64,000 nt of DNA from Butyrivibrio sp. (GCA_015056625.1 SVFY01000003.1:124001-188000); one strand, 5' to 3'. Shown: positions 27,835 through 37,949, counted from the stretch's first letter. The notes: generated by a model from the letters alone, not told the origin. Numbers and translations are program-made.

Positions 27835-28824
27835 TTACTTTGCAAGCTTGTCCTCAGCCATAATGCAAAGCTCGTTATATTTCATCATATAGATACCTTC
27901 CTGGTAATCTCCGATCCTGACCGGATTCTCATAACCATTCAGGTTATTGATGATGCACCTTGGGAAATTGACTCCGCAGGCGTAGGCATGAGGATATCCT
28001 CCGCCAAACCTTGGATTGACCTCTGACAGATACCAGGTATCTGTTGCATTATCGTAGAACAGGTCAATGTCGATCATTCCTCTGTAGCCAACAGTTTCAA
28101 CAAAAGATACGATCTGCTCAAAGAGCCTTTCATCCTTCACAGAAACGGATTTATCTGTCTCCCCGGCTCTCATCTTGATCTTCTCTTTTAAGAAGATATC
28201 TGTGCACTTGCCGCTTATGAGATCGATGTAAACATCAGCGCCATACTCCTGTCCCTTCATGTACTCCTGGATGATCAGGCCATCATGATCATGGAAAAGA
28301 GCTACCAGCATCTCTTTTGACTCTACTGCGTTTATGTTTATTGATGCACTGCCATTTCTTGGCTTAACAAAGACAGGATAGTCAACTTCTCCTTCGGAAA
28401 GAGCTGTCTCAAAAGCCTCCATGGTAAGATAACACTTTGCAGTAGGAATTCCCAGCTTAACAAGCATTTCATACATCCTGTACTTATCAAGGCTGGTCTC
28501 GCAAAGCTCATAGGAGGAAACTATTGGAGTTACGCCAATTTCGGTAAACCTGTCCGCATTGTCTGCAAGAAGAGAAAGCTCAGGGTCTATCAGACTGAAA
28601 ACTCCCTTGATGTTGTTCTTTTTACAGATGCCCAGGATCTCATCGATATAGAATGGATCCTTGATCTTTGGTACGATGATAGCCTCATCAGCATCATAGA
28701 TAGCCGGTCCTATATTGGAACAGTCTGTGGCAAATACCTTGCCGTTATTGGCAAGTTCCTGCTTAAATGCCTGTACAACCTTGTTTCTGGTTCCTGCGCT
28801 CAAAATAAGAATATTGGTTGCCAT
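27835..28824 (-). CDS. ATP-grasp ligase domain protein
   Basis: ILILSAGTRNKVVQAFKQEL...YPVFVKPRNGSASININAVESKEML...LIIQEYMKGQEYGADVYID...MIDIDLFYDNATDTWYLSEVNPRFGGGYPHAYACGVNFP. Confidence 0.88.
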   Translation of the reverse strand: MATNILILSAGTRNKVVQAFKQELANNGKVFATDCSNIGPAIYDADEAIIVPKIKDPFYIDEILGICKKNNIKGVFSLIDPELSLLADNADRFTEIGVTPIVSSYELCETSLDKYRMYEMLVKLGIPTAKCYLTMEAFETALSEGEVDYPVFVKPRNGSASININAVESKEMLVALFHDHDGLIIQEYMKGQEYGADVYIDLISGKCTDIFLKEKIKMRAGETDKSVSVKDERLFEQIVSFVETVGYRGMIDIDLFYDNATDTWYLSEVNPRFGGGYPHAYACGVNFPRCIINNLNGYENPVRIGDYQEGIYMMKYNELCIMAEDKLAK

Positions 28825-28828
28825 ATGT

Positions 28829-29770
28829 TCATCTCCTCATTTTGTCTAGTTCATCAAAAAACAGCGGCGTTCCTCCTGTGTGGATAAAGAGGATCTTTTT
28901 GTCTGAAAGATACTTGCGTCTGATGTACTGCTCCATACCCCAGAAGGCTTTTCCGGTATAAGTGCAATCCAGGGGCATTCCGTAGTTTACAAGGGCTTTT
29001 TCTATGGTCTTTGTTATCTCTTTGTTGTCCCTTCCATATCCATCGCCTGTATACTCATCTAAAAAGATAGTGTTTTCCTGGATCACATCCTCTGCGATCT
29101 GCCCTCTGCCGGGTTCTTCCTTCAGATAATCCCTTATGCTTTCAATAACAACATCTCTGCCTCTTGGATTTTTCCTTGCGATACTGATACCGATTATCTT
29201 TTTATCATCACCTTCAAGAAGCTGTCCGCACACAAGCCCAGCCTGAGTTGTTCCGGTTCCTGACGCCAAAAAGATATAGTCAAAGCTTATGCTGTTTTCT
29301 TTTTCAAATTCCTTTATCTCTCGGTAGCACTGGACATAGGCTCTTGTGCCTATATTGCCATGGCCTCCGCCCATGATAAAGTACGGATCATGACCAGCCT
29401 TCCTGAGCTCCTCAATCTTGGCATCAATAGTGCCCTTAACTTCATCCACAGGAACTGTTATGATCTCAGCTCCAAGGATATCCATAAGCTTGCTGTTATA
29501 AGTAGGATCACTGACTTCACTTGGTCCTATGATAAGACACTTAAGTCCGCGCTGGGCAGCCATATTGGCGATAACTCTGCAATGATTTGAATGGCTGCTG
29601 CCATAGGTGACCACATAGTCAGCTCCAAGCCTGTCTATCTCATCAAAAAACAGGACCGCTTTTCTTGCTTTGTTTCCGCCAAAAGAGTAGGGGATCATGT
29701 CCTCTCTTTTTACATAAAGGTCCTTGCAAAAGTCGCTATTAAGTTTGTATACAGGCGTTCTTACTTCCAT
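28829..29770 (-). CDS. PLP-dependent fold-type II enzyme, ACC deaminase / D-cysteine desulfhydrase family
   Basis: DLYVKREDMIPYSFGGNKARKAVLF...TYGSSHSNHCRVIANMAAQRG...FLASGTGTTQAGLVCGQ. Confidence 0.87.
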   Translation of the reverse strand: MEVRTPVYKLNSDFCKDLYVKREDMIPYSFGGNKARKAVLFFDEIDRLGADYVVTYGSSHSNHCRVIANMAAQRGLKCLIIGPSEVSDPTYNSKLMDILGAEIITVPVDEVKGTIDAKIEELRKAGHDPYFIMGGGHGNIGTRAYVQCYREIKEFEKENSISFDYIFLASGTGTTQAGLVCGQLLEGDDKKIIGISIARKNPRGRDVVIESIRDYLKEEPGRGQIAEDVIQENTIFLDEYTGDGYGRDNKEITKTIEKALVNYGMPLDCTYTGKAFWGMEQYIRRKYLSDKKILFIHTGGTPLFFDELDKMRR

Positions 29771-29776
29771 TAGACC

Positions 29777-30406
29777 TCAGTCCTTTGAAGATGTAGCTTT
29801 CCTGTACTCATCCAGGTCCGGCAGCGCATTTAATGCAACTCCGTCATGGGTAAGTACAGCCTTTACAGTATCTATAATGACCTTGACATCTGTAAGAAAC
29901 GTCAGATGCTCAACATAATATACGTCGTATTCAAATTTCTTTTCCCAGGAGATGGCATTCCTTCCATGGGCCTGGGCATAGCCTGTAAGTCCTGGGCGAA
30001 CGCTGTGGCGAAGTCTCTCCCTCTCGGTGTAGTAGGGAAGATATTTTACCAAAAGAGGTCTTGGTCCAATAAAGCTCATATCACCCTTTAGAATATTGAA
30101 AAACTCAGGAAGTTCGTCAAGGCTTGTTGCCCTAAGCTTTTTCCCGAAGGCGGTAAGCCTGACTTCATCCGGCAAAAGCTCTCCGTTTTCATCCCTCTCA
30201 TCAGTCATGGAACGGAACTTGTACATGCCAAATATCTTTTCATCCTTGCCTGGGCGCTGCTGCTTAAACAGCACAGGGCTTCCAAGCTTTATCCTTACAA
30301 GGACAAACAGGATCAGATACAGCCAGGAAAACAGTATTATCACAAAAAGTGACAGTACTATGTCCAAAAGTCTTTTTATGTACTTGGAATAAATTGTATT
30401 CTTCAT
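29777..30406 (-). CDS. Polyprenyl-phosphate sugar-1-phosphate transferase (PglC-like)
   Basis: YIKRLLDIVLSLFVIILFSWLYLIL...GSPVLFKQQRPGKDEKIFGMYKFRSMTDERDENG...ATSLDELPEFFNILKGDMSFIGPRPLLV...RPGLTGYAQ. Confidence 0.93.
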   Translation of the reverse strand: MKNTIYSKYIKRLLDIVLSLFVIILFSWLYLILFVLVRIKLGSPVLFKQQRPGKDEKIFGMYKFRSMTDERDENGELLPDEVRLTAFGKKLRATSLDELPEFFNILKGDMSFIGPRPLLVKYLPYYTERERLRHSVRPGLTGYAQAHGRNAISWEKKFEYDVYYVEHLTFLTDVKVIIDTVKAVLTHDGVALNALPDLDEYRKATSSKD

Positions 30407-30424
30407 ACCCGGTCGATGCCTTTA

Positions 30425-31696
30425 TTATTCAAAACACTTCTTGATAGCTGCGATCACTATATCCTGCTGCTCAGGAGTCATCTTGTTGTCACTTGGAAGG
30501 CAAAGGCCCCTGGTAAAGATATCCATTCCCACATCAGTGATAGCGCCTTCATCAATATAGGCGTTACTTCTTGCCCTTCCGTTTCCATCCTCTGTGATAA
30601 AAGGATTCATGCGGTAGATAGGCTGCATGTGCATTGGCTTCCAGATAGGTCTTCCCTCTGCATTGATGGCTGTGATCGCATCAAGGATCTCTGTAGGGCA
30701 GCTCTTACCGGGCTCTGACACATATAAAACATCCTTCTCGCCCCTTACCTGCTTGCACATTGCATCTTTATCTATGAGCATGCATGAAAGCCAGAAGTTA
30801 GGCTCTGATTTTTTCTCGTCATATGGATTCATTGAAACAGGAAGATCCTTGAAGCCTTCCTTGTATCTGTTGTAGATAGCTTTTTTCTGAGCGATGTGCT
30901 CTTCAAGGTGGGGAAGCTGTCCTCTTACAACACCAGCAATAACGTTACTCATTCGGTAGTTAAAGCCCATCTCCTCATGCTGATACCAGGGTGCATCTTC
31001 CCTGCTCTGAGTTGACCATTTTCTGATCTTGTCTGCGTCCTCAAGGGAGTTTGTCAGGAGCATTCCCCCTGCTGAGCCTGTTATGATCTTATTTCCGTTA
31101 AAAGAAATAACTCCGATATCTCCAAAAAGTCCTGTCTGCTTACCTTCATAGGTTGCGCCAAAGGACTCAGCGGCATCCTCTACAATAAGGGCTCCATGCC
31201 TGTCACAGACCTCTCTTATATCAGCGATCTTGCCTGGGGTTCCGTAAAGGTGAGCAACTACAACAAGCTTGACCTCAGGATATATCTCAAAGGCCTTCTC
31301 AAGAGCCTTGGGATTCATGTTCCAGGTGTCAGCCTCTGTGTCGATAAATACTGCCTCTCCGCCTTCGTAAGCAACAGGGTTTACTGTAGCATCGAAAGTC
31401 ATGTCAGAGCAGAATACCTTCCTGCCCTCCAGGGTTCCATGAGCGGTCCTGGGCTGACCATAGAGCTTTTCCCCTGCAAGTCTGATGGCAAGGTGAAGGG
31501 CTGCTGTTCCGGAAGAAAGAGCCACAGCAGCTTTACATCCGATCTTTTCTGCAACCGCTCTCTCAGACTCATTTATATTTTTTCCAACTGTAGACATCCA
31601 GTTGGTGTCATAGGCTTCCTGAATGTACTTTATTTCCTCACCATGCATTGTTGGTGAAGAAAGGTACAGTTTCTTTTCAAATGGTTTAATTTCCAT
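30425..31696 (-). CDS. DegT/DnrJ/EryC1/StrS aminotransferase (PglE-like)
   Basis: KKLYLSSPTMHGEEIKYIQEAYDTNWMSTVGKNINESE...ALSSGTAALHLAIRLAG...VEDAAESFGATYEGKQTGLFGDIGVISFNGNKIITGSAGGMLL. Confidence 0.92.
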   Translation of the reverse strand: MEIKPFEKKLYLSSPTMHGEEIKYIQEAYDTNWMSTVGKNINESERAVAEKIGCKAAVALSSGTAALHLAIRLAGEKLYGQPRTAHGTLEGRKVFCSDMTFDATVNPVAYEGGEAVFIDTEADTWNMNPKALEKAFEIYPEVKLVVVAHLYGTPGKIADIREVCDRHGALIVEDAAESFGATYEGKQTGLFGDIGVISFNGNKIITGSAGGMLLTNSLEDADKIRKWSTQSREDAPWYQHEEMGFNYRMSNVIAGVVRGQLPHLEEHIAQKKAIYNRYKEGFKDLPVSMNPYDEKKSEPNFWLSCMLIDKDAMCKQVRGEKDVLYVSEPGKSCPTEILDAITAINAEGRPIWKPMHMQPIYRMNPFITEDGNGRARSNAYIDEGAITDVGMDIFTRGLCLPSDNKMTPEQQDIVIAAIKKCFE

Positions 31697-33623
31697 TGAT
31701 ATCCTCCGCGGTCTTCTGAAGGGCCTCTCTTCTCTCTCTTGTCATTGTATATCTGTGTACATCTGGATGATAGGTCTCAACAATCTCTTTCACCAGATCT
31801 CTGATCTTTGGAGATTCCTCTTTTGCAGCCTCATTGAGCTTTTCAAGCTGTGAAAAGAATCTCATCTCGTCCATCTCGATTGGTTTTCCGATGTGGATCA
31901 TCTTGTTGGCTGTATCCTGGAGTCCCTCCTCGTCCATGAGCATCTCCTCATAGAGCTTCTCCCCGGGACGAAGGCCGGTGAACTCAATCCTTATGTCCTC
32001 TCCAACCTTGTAACCTGAAAGCTTTATCAGGTTCTCTGCAAGATCAAGGATCTTAACAGGCTCACCCATATCAAGGACAAATATCTCTCCGCCCTTGGCA
32101 AAGGCTCCAGCCTGCAGTACCAGCGATACCGCTTCTGAAATGGTCATGAAGTACCTGATGATCTCAGGATCTGTTACTGTAACCGGTCCGCCTGCAGCTA
32201 TCTGCTTTTTGAAAAGAGGGATAACTGAGCCATTGGATCCAAGTACATTGCCAAATCTGACAGCCACAAATTCTGTGTCATAGTGCTTGTTGAAGGTCTG
32301 GATGATCATCTCACAGATCCTCTTGCTGGCACCCATGATATTTGTTGGGTTAACTGCCTTGTCTGTGGATATCATTACAAACTTCTTACAGCCATTAGTA
32401 GCTGCTGCCATAGCGGTCTTCCAGGTACCAAATACATTGTTCTTGATAGCCTCGTTAGGGCTGTCTTCCATGAGAGGCACATGCTTGTGGGCTGCTGCAT
32501 GGTAGACAATGTCTGGCTTATATTTTTCAAAAATATTGTTGATACGAACTGTATTTCTGACTGATGCTATAAGAACCACCAGGTCCAGATCAGGGTACTT
32601 TTGCTTTAATTCCTGCTGTATCTCATAAGCGTTGTTTTCATAAATATCAAGAATGATAAGGCGCTTAGGATTATGACCTGCGATCTGTCTGCAGAGCTCA
32701 GAGCCAATGGATCCGCCGCCACCTGTAACCAGGATGGTCTTGCCACTTACATATCCTGCGATGGAATCAATGTCTACAGTAATAGGATCTCTTCCAAGAA
32801 GGTCCTCTACCTCTACGTCGCGAAGACGTGATACGTTTACCTCACCATTTACCAGCTGATACATTCCAGGAAGGGAACGGAGCTTACAGTTGGTGTTCTT
32901 ACAGATCTCCAGGATCTTTTTAAGCTCCTGCCTGGACACTGAAGGCATGGCAACTATGATCTCGTCGATGTCGTAAAGATCAGCGCACTCAACGATCTTG
33001 TCTCTTCCGCCAACTACGCGGATTCCCTGGATATACTTGCCCCACTTGTTGGTATCATCATCAATGATGCACTTGATGGACATGGTGGAGAAGTTACTTG
33101 TTATGATGTCCTTAATGATGATATTTGCTGCCTCTCCCGCACCAATTATCATCACCGCTTTACTGTTGTTCTTGTTTACAGCCTGATTCTTTTTACTCCT
33201 GAAAAACCTGTAGGAAAACCTGCTGACGAAGATCGCTGTTATCAGAAGGAAGGTGTACAGGAAATAATAACTTTGAGGAACAGGCTGGGTGTGGGATTTA
33301 AAAAACTGAAGTCCAATGGCGTTGCTCACTCCTGAGATAACGCACGCCATGACCAGATTCTGCATCTCCCGCTCTCCTGCATATGCCCAGAGACTGTCAT
33401 AGAGCTTGAACAGGTAAAACACAGCTACGGTAAGTGCTATGTTTATAGGCAAAAAAGTAGTTACCGGATTTAAAAAGTAGGATGGGATCTCATCAAGACT
33501 AAACTCATACCTCATGAGCACTGCCACATAGCTTGCCATGATTATGCTTATGATGTCATAGATGATAAGACCGGTCCTTCTATATAGTTTTGCAAAGTTA
33601 AATGGTTCTTTTTTCTTATTCAT
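31686..33623 (-). CDS. Membrane-anchored nucleoside-diphosphate sugar 4,6-dehydratase (PglF/CapD/WbpM family)
   Basis: N-terminal TM bundle; VMIIGAGEAANIIIKDI; ILVTGGGGSIGSELCRQI; HAAAHKHVPLMEDSPNEAIKNNVFGT; STDKAVNPTNIMGASKR. Confidence 0.94.
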   Translation of the reverse strand: MNKKKEPFNFAKLYRRTGLIIYDIISIIMASYVAVLMRYEFSLDEIPSYFLNPVTTFLPINIALTVAVFYLFKLYDSLWAYAGEREMQNLVMACVISGVSNAIGLQFFKSHTQPVPQSYYFLYTFLLITAIFVSRFSYRFFRSKKNQAVNKNNSKAVMIIGAGEAANIIIKDIITSNFSTMSIKCIIDDDTNKWGKYIQGIRVVGGRDKIVECADLYDIDEIIVAMPSVSRQELKKILEICKNTNCKLRSLPGMYQLVNGEVNVSRLRDVEVEDLLGRDPITVDIDSIAGYVSGKTILVTGGGGSIGSELCRQIAGHNPKRLIILDIYENNAYEIQQELKQKYPDLDLVVLIASVRNTVRINNIFEKYKPDIVYHAAAHKHVPLMEDSPNEAIKNNVFGTWKTAMAAATNGCKKFVMISTDKAVNPTNIMGASKRICEMIIQTFNKHYDTEFVAVRFGNVLGSNGSVIPLFKKQIAAGGPVTVTDPEIIRYFMTISEAVSLVLQAGAFAKGGEIFVLDMGEPVKILDLAENLIKLSGYKVGEDIRIEFTGLRPGEKLYEEMLMDEEGLQDTANKMIHIGKPIEMDEMRFFSQLEKLNEAAKEESPKIRDLVKEIVETYHPDVHRYTMTRERREALQKTAEDINGN

Positions 33624-36231
33624 TTCCTTGTGCCTTAAATGTTAATGGAGCTAAAGAGAGCATAAGTGCTACTGTCATAGGATTGCAGAAGTGGAATACC
33701 CATTCGGAGATACCTGCCACTGCAAATCCAATTATAATTCCACATGGAATAAGGGATAACATATCTTTCTTTCTGTTGTTCTTAAAGCTTATCAGAGATG
33801 CTATAAATGCAGCTATCATTGTCAGTATGAACAGAACTCCGCCCACGATACCATGGTCATATGCAACCTGTAAAAATGTGTTATGGGCATGAACTGCGAT
33901 CTCTCCGGTGGGAAGCATAGCTCCCATCTCATCATGCCCCCACATATTAAGCTCGGATATGTATGACTTAAAGATGGTGATACGTCCATTAGAGATCACG
34001 TCAAGCCTGTTGGACTCGTCCACATATTCTGCCATCTCCTCAAGGAGCATGTAATACTCAGCCCTTGTAAAGCCGGCAGCTGCCAACAGGTTATCTGCAT
34101 CACTGTCTATAGAGCCGTAGCCCTCATAGTTCTCGCTGTCCGGGTTCTGCGGGCTGTCTTCATAAGGCAGACCATAAAGATCATAAACCGGCTCTCCTGT
34201 ACCCTTAAGATCATAATTGTTTGCATCGTTAGGATACTCATAAGTGCCTACATCCATTCCCAGAACTTTACTTTCAAAGAGGTTAACAAATCTCTCAACA
34301 CACATAAAATTGGTGTTGTCCCAATCTGCACCACCTCTTACAAACTCATCTGTATCATCAATGGCATAAAATACCGGATCTGCCACCATTGTGGGAATGA
34401 TCCTCTGGAGAGTAAAGGCTGCAGGGAAGCACAAAACCAGTGACAGCACAAATACTCCAATGATCCTGAAAAACTGTTTCTTGTAATAAGAAACCACAAC
34501 GCAGATAACCAGAAGTGTTGAAACGATTATGGCAAGATAAGCTGTTTTAGAAACAGTAAAGATAGCATAGGACATGATGCATCCAAACAGGACTGTCTCT
34601 TTCCATGCTATAACAAAGATTTCCTTAAGGGTGCTTCCCTTGGGAAGTGATATTATCTTGACCATCAGAAGAACTGAAGCAACTGCTCCCATTACAGTCA
34701 GATACTCAGCGGTAACTGTAACTGTGTGGAACAAAAATCCAAATCTTCCAAGCATATAGCCGGCAAAATATCTGTGAAGCAGGCAGAATACCATGGAGAT
34801 ACCAAAGTTCATCATCAGTCCGCCAGCTAAGATATTGTAGTAGTCTTTTTTCTTTTCCCAGGCTGCAAGCCTTATAAACAGGCAGGTAAAGGTAAGTGCC
34901 AGATAAATGCCCCAGTCTCTGGTGTTTCTAAGAAGTATCAGGGCTACGAAGAATACTGCCAGAATAACACCAAATACACTTGGCCTTGCCTTGATCTTTT
35001 TATTGCGGATACCTAAAACCAAAAGTCTTATGAAATTGAGTATAAGAAGTCCGCAGAGAATAAATATGATAATGCTGCACTTTAATATAATGTTCTGCAG
35101 ATCTGCTTCTTTTTCGGTTTCTGCGATCTTATTTACTGAGTAGTAATGCACGCCATAAATAGCAGAGCCTGCTACCCACACAAGATTGTAGATGTTTAAT
35201 GCCTCTTTTATGGAAAAAGTAAGTACCATTCCAAGAAGAAGCCATATTACCATATGCTTTTCAGAGATGGTATGGAAAATGTCGTAGAGACCATTCATAT
35301 AATCTGAGGCATACCATATGGCCATGGCGATACAGAACATGATCAGCACATACTGAAGTCTGTCCTCGTTTTTAAGTCCCTGCCAGAAGGATACTCCCTC
35401 TTCATGGAAGATCACCTTGTGGTTGATGGCATAGAATGTAATGGCCGCGGAGATGATAAGTCCAATCTCATAAAAGATGATGTCCACAGGCCTTGAATCA
35501 AAAAGCTTAAGTGGAAATACCATGATCATCAGAGAAAGGAACACTATTGCCGCTACCGGATTAGCTGTAAACTGAAGCACTCTGGCAACGGTAAGGATGT
35601 TGTTTTTCTCAGGGTTCTTTTTAAAGAACAGATCTACTAACAGGCAGATCACTGCAGCAAAAGCAGCCACAGCCGCCATCCAGATAAGTGAGAGCTTTTT
35701 GGACATAGGAATGCGATAGTTGTACTTAGCACCCAGGTGATAGCCCTCAACATTAACGTAGTTCTCCGTAAAGTTCCCGGTATATTCAGATGATCCGGCA
35801 CTTTCAAGTCCAACTGAATATTTGGACCTGCAGGGCATCAGTCTGACTGCGTAGGTCTTACCAACTTCAACATTTACTTCCATTGGAATATTGACATATC
35901 CCGGAAGTTCCATCCCTTGCGTGTCAACATAGGTTGCCAGTGCGGATGCTCCATTTTCATCGTAGAGAATTGTGTGGATATATCTTCCACGCTCCATTTC
36001 TGAAACATAGATATCAATTGAGCTCAGTCTTTCGTACTGAGCTGTAAACTCCTGCATAATGGGCATGCTTTCGTAATTTATGAGCTTTGTAAGTGTCGTG
36101 ATCTCCCCACTGCCCGGTGCCTGCCAAACGCTGGTGAACAGCCTTACAGGATAGATAGCCAGTATCGCTATTAATGCAAAAATAAGCACAACAGCTCTTA
36201 TGGCTGTGCTTTTATTTATAACTTTTCTCAT
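33616..36231 (-). CDS. O-antigen ligase/polymerase (Wzy_C)-like membrane protein with N-terminal soluble domain
   Basis: 871 aa polytopic; C-terminal VHAHNTFLQVAYDHGIVGGVLFILTMI motif; long acidic extracytoplasmic loop. Confidence 0.82.
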   Translation of the reverse strand: MRKVINKSTAIRAVVLIFALIAILAIYPVRLFTSVWQAPGSGEITTLTKLINYESMPIMQEFTAQYERLSSIDIYVSEMERGRYIHTILYDENGASALATYVDTQGMELPGYVNIPMEVNVEVGKTYAVRLMPCRSKYSVGLESAGSSEYTGNFTENYVNVEGYHLGAKYNYRIPMSKKLSLIWMAAVAAFAAVICLLVDLFFKKNPEKNNILTVARVLQFTANPVAAIVFLSLMIMVFPLKLFDSRPVDIIFYEIGLIISAAITFYAINHKVIFHEEGVSFWQGLKNEDRLQYVLIMFCIAMAIWYASDYMNGLYDIFHTISEKHMVIWLLLGMVLTFSIKEALNIYNLVWVAGSAIYGVHYYSVNKIAETEKEADLQNIILKCSIIIFILCGLLILNFIRLLVLGIRNKKIKARPSVFGVILAVFFVALILLRNTRDWGIYLALTFTCLFIRLAAWEKKKDYYNILAGGLMMNFGISMVFCLLHRYFAGYMLGRFGFLFHTVTVTAEYLTVMGAVASVLLMVKIISLPKGSTLKEIFVIAWKETVLFGCIMSYAIFTVSKTAYLAIIVSTLLVICVVVSYYKKQFFRIIGVFVLSLVLCFPAAFTLQRIIPTMVADPVFYAIDDTDEFVRGGADWDNTNFMCVERFVNLFESKVLGMDVGTYEYPNDANNYDLKGTGEPVYDLYGLPYEDSPQNPDSENYEGYGSIDSDADNLLAAAGFTRAEYYMLLEEMAEYVDESNRLDVISNGRITIFKSYISELNMWGHDEMGAMLPTGEIAVHAHNTFLQVAYDHGIVGGVLFILTMIAAFIASLISFKNNRKKDMLSLIPCGIIIGFAVAGISEWVFHFCNPMTVALMLSLAPLTFKAQGNE

Positions 36232-36271
36232 AACTAATCCTTTAATATACGCATAATAAGTGCATCATAGT

Positions 36272-36300
36272 ATGATAACACACATTCAGGCCCTAATCAA
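36272..36300 (-). promoter_or_regulatory. Possible internal promoter upstream of the Wzy_C-like gene
   Basis: Minus strand TTGATT-N17-TATCAT (-35 36295..36300, -10 36272..36277), overlapping palindrome ATCATA-G-TATGAT at 36264..36276. Confidence 0.45.
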
Positions 36301-37949
36301 ACAGCCGCCTTTTCTTTGCCATGACAAGATCTCACCAGCAAAAGAGGAAGAGTTGTCCACAGATAAAGCACATATCTGACCAGATATGTGGGTCCTAAAA
36401 GCACTGTGCAAAAAGTGAGGATCATGGGCAAAAATGGCAGTATCTCCCCAGTCCTTTTTTTGGACAGCCTGTAGGCAAAAACAAACATGTAGATAAACAG
36501 ATATAGCCCAGGTGAAAAAAGCAGGTGCAGGATCGTTGCATCCTGCTGAAAGCTTCCAATGGATAAATATTTGTAAAGCTTGTCTATAACAGGAATAAAA
36601 CTCGTTCTCTCTCCGGGAGGCTCGACCTCATAGCCAAAATACGAGCTTTCCTCGTAGGTGAAAGAAAAGACCGTATTGCCCTTATATACATTTATGACAG
36701 CAGGCGGATAATAGTACCCGTAGGAAGTGAGCATCCAGGCATTTAAGTATGCCACAGGATGGTCCTTAAACACCTTTATCCAAACATTCCAAAAGCTCTT
36801 TTTATCCTCCTCATAAAGCTTATTGTTAAAGCCAACCTTTACCAGATCAGAAACCCTTGGGGTGTAGTTTTTAAGATTTTCTTTTGGGATGTAGCTTTCT
36901 ATCACCGCCTTATCCTCATCAGAAAGACTATCACCGTCATAAGTATAAACCCTGGCAAGCTGCATGATGGGCACAGTGAGCATCTCCTGATGGTGTGTTC
37001 CTTCTGAATTGCACACAATTGACAGGATACTGGAAAAGAGTAGATACAGGACCATAGGAAGTACCAAAACAGCTGCCATCAGTGGCTTTAGCTTTTTTCT
37101 GAAATAGATAATGGCAAATGGCACAAAGACCAGATACGCATAAAAACCGTTGTGTCTAAAAAGTGGCATAAGTACTGCTACAGCCACAAAAGAGACAACC
37201 TTTTTTCTATTTTCAAAAAATCCCTCAACATCCTCAACCATCTGCAGAAGAAACACTGTCATCAGCAGAAGAAACGCAGAAAAAAGTCCATCCTTGCACG
37301 AGCACAGGGTATACATGACTATTGTGGGAAAAAGCCCATAGAATAATATCCAAAAGACCCTTGCTTTCTTTCCTATTCCCTTCTTTTGCAAATAAGTCAC
37401 AACGTATGCATAGACCGCTGAGATCACAAGAAGCTGCAGGATCAGATATACAGCAATCCCTGCATTCCAGGAGCCAGACAGCTTGTGTACAAATGCGATC
37501 ACTCCGCCCAAAAGAAGGACATGAAACAGCGGATGATGAGTGGTGAAGGATCTGGTAAGAACTTCATTTAATTCTTCCTGAGCATCATATACAAAAAAGC
37601 CCGGGAACTCAGCAAGGAAAACCGGAATGCATAAAGCGACAAGAGAAACAAGATTTATCAGATAGTCCCTCTTTGAAAACTCATTTTCATCCCCTTTTTC
37701 TGGCAGGCGGATTATCCCAAAGAGCCTTCCCCCGTGCCTTGCCATGTCATAGTTTCTCCAGACATATCTGGTATCTACGGTAACAATGACCATTAATGCA
37801 AGCATTACCATCATTGCATTTTTGTCGTAAAGATCGATCACATCATTAGTTTCAAGCTGATATCCAAAGGTCAAAAAAACACCAGCCAAAATGCCAAACA
37901 AGCCTGACATAAGCCAGGCCAGTGTGTTTTCTTTATTCTTTTTCATCAC
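36297..37949 (-). CDS. Polytopic membrane protein, DUF6020-like
   Basis: Many TM helices; FPGFFVYDAQEELNEVLTRSFTTHHPLFHVLLLGG and SCKDGLFSAFLLL. Confidence 0.72.
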   Translation of the reverse strand: MMKKNKENTLAWLMSGLFGILAGVFLTFGYQLETNDVIDLYDKNAMMVMLALMVIVTVDTRYVWRNYDMARHGGRLFGIIRLPEKGDENEFSKRDYLINLVSLVALCIPVFLAEFPGFFVYDAQEELNEVLTRSFTTHHPLFHVLLLGGVIAFVHKLSGSWNAGIAVYLILQLLVISAVYAYVVTYLQKKGIGKKARVFWILFYGLFPTIVMYTLCSCKDGLFSAFLLLMTVFLLQMVEDVEGFFENRKKVVSFVAVAVLMPLFRHNGFYAYLVFVPFAIIYFRKKLKPLMAAVLVLPMVLYLLFSSILSIVCNSEGTHHQEMLTVPIMQLARVYTYDGDSLSDEDKAVIESYIPKENLKNYTPRVSDLVKVGFNNKLYEEDKKSFWNVWIKVFKDHPVAYLNAWMLTSYGYYYPPAVINVYKGNTVFSFTYEESSYFGYEVEPPGERTSFIPVIDKLYKYLSIGSFQQDATILHLLFSPGLYLFIYMFVFAYRLSKKRTGEILPFLPMILTFCTVLLGPTYLVRYVLYLWTTLPLLLVRSCHGKEKAAV

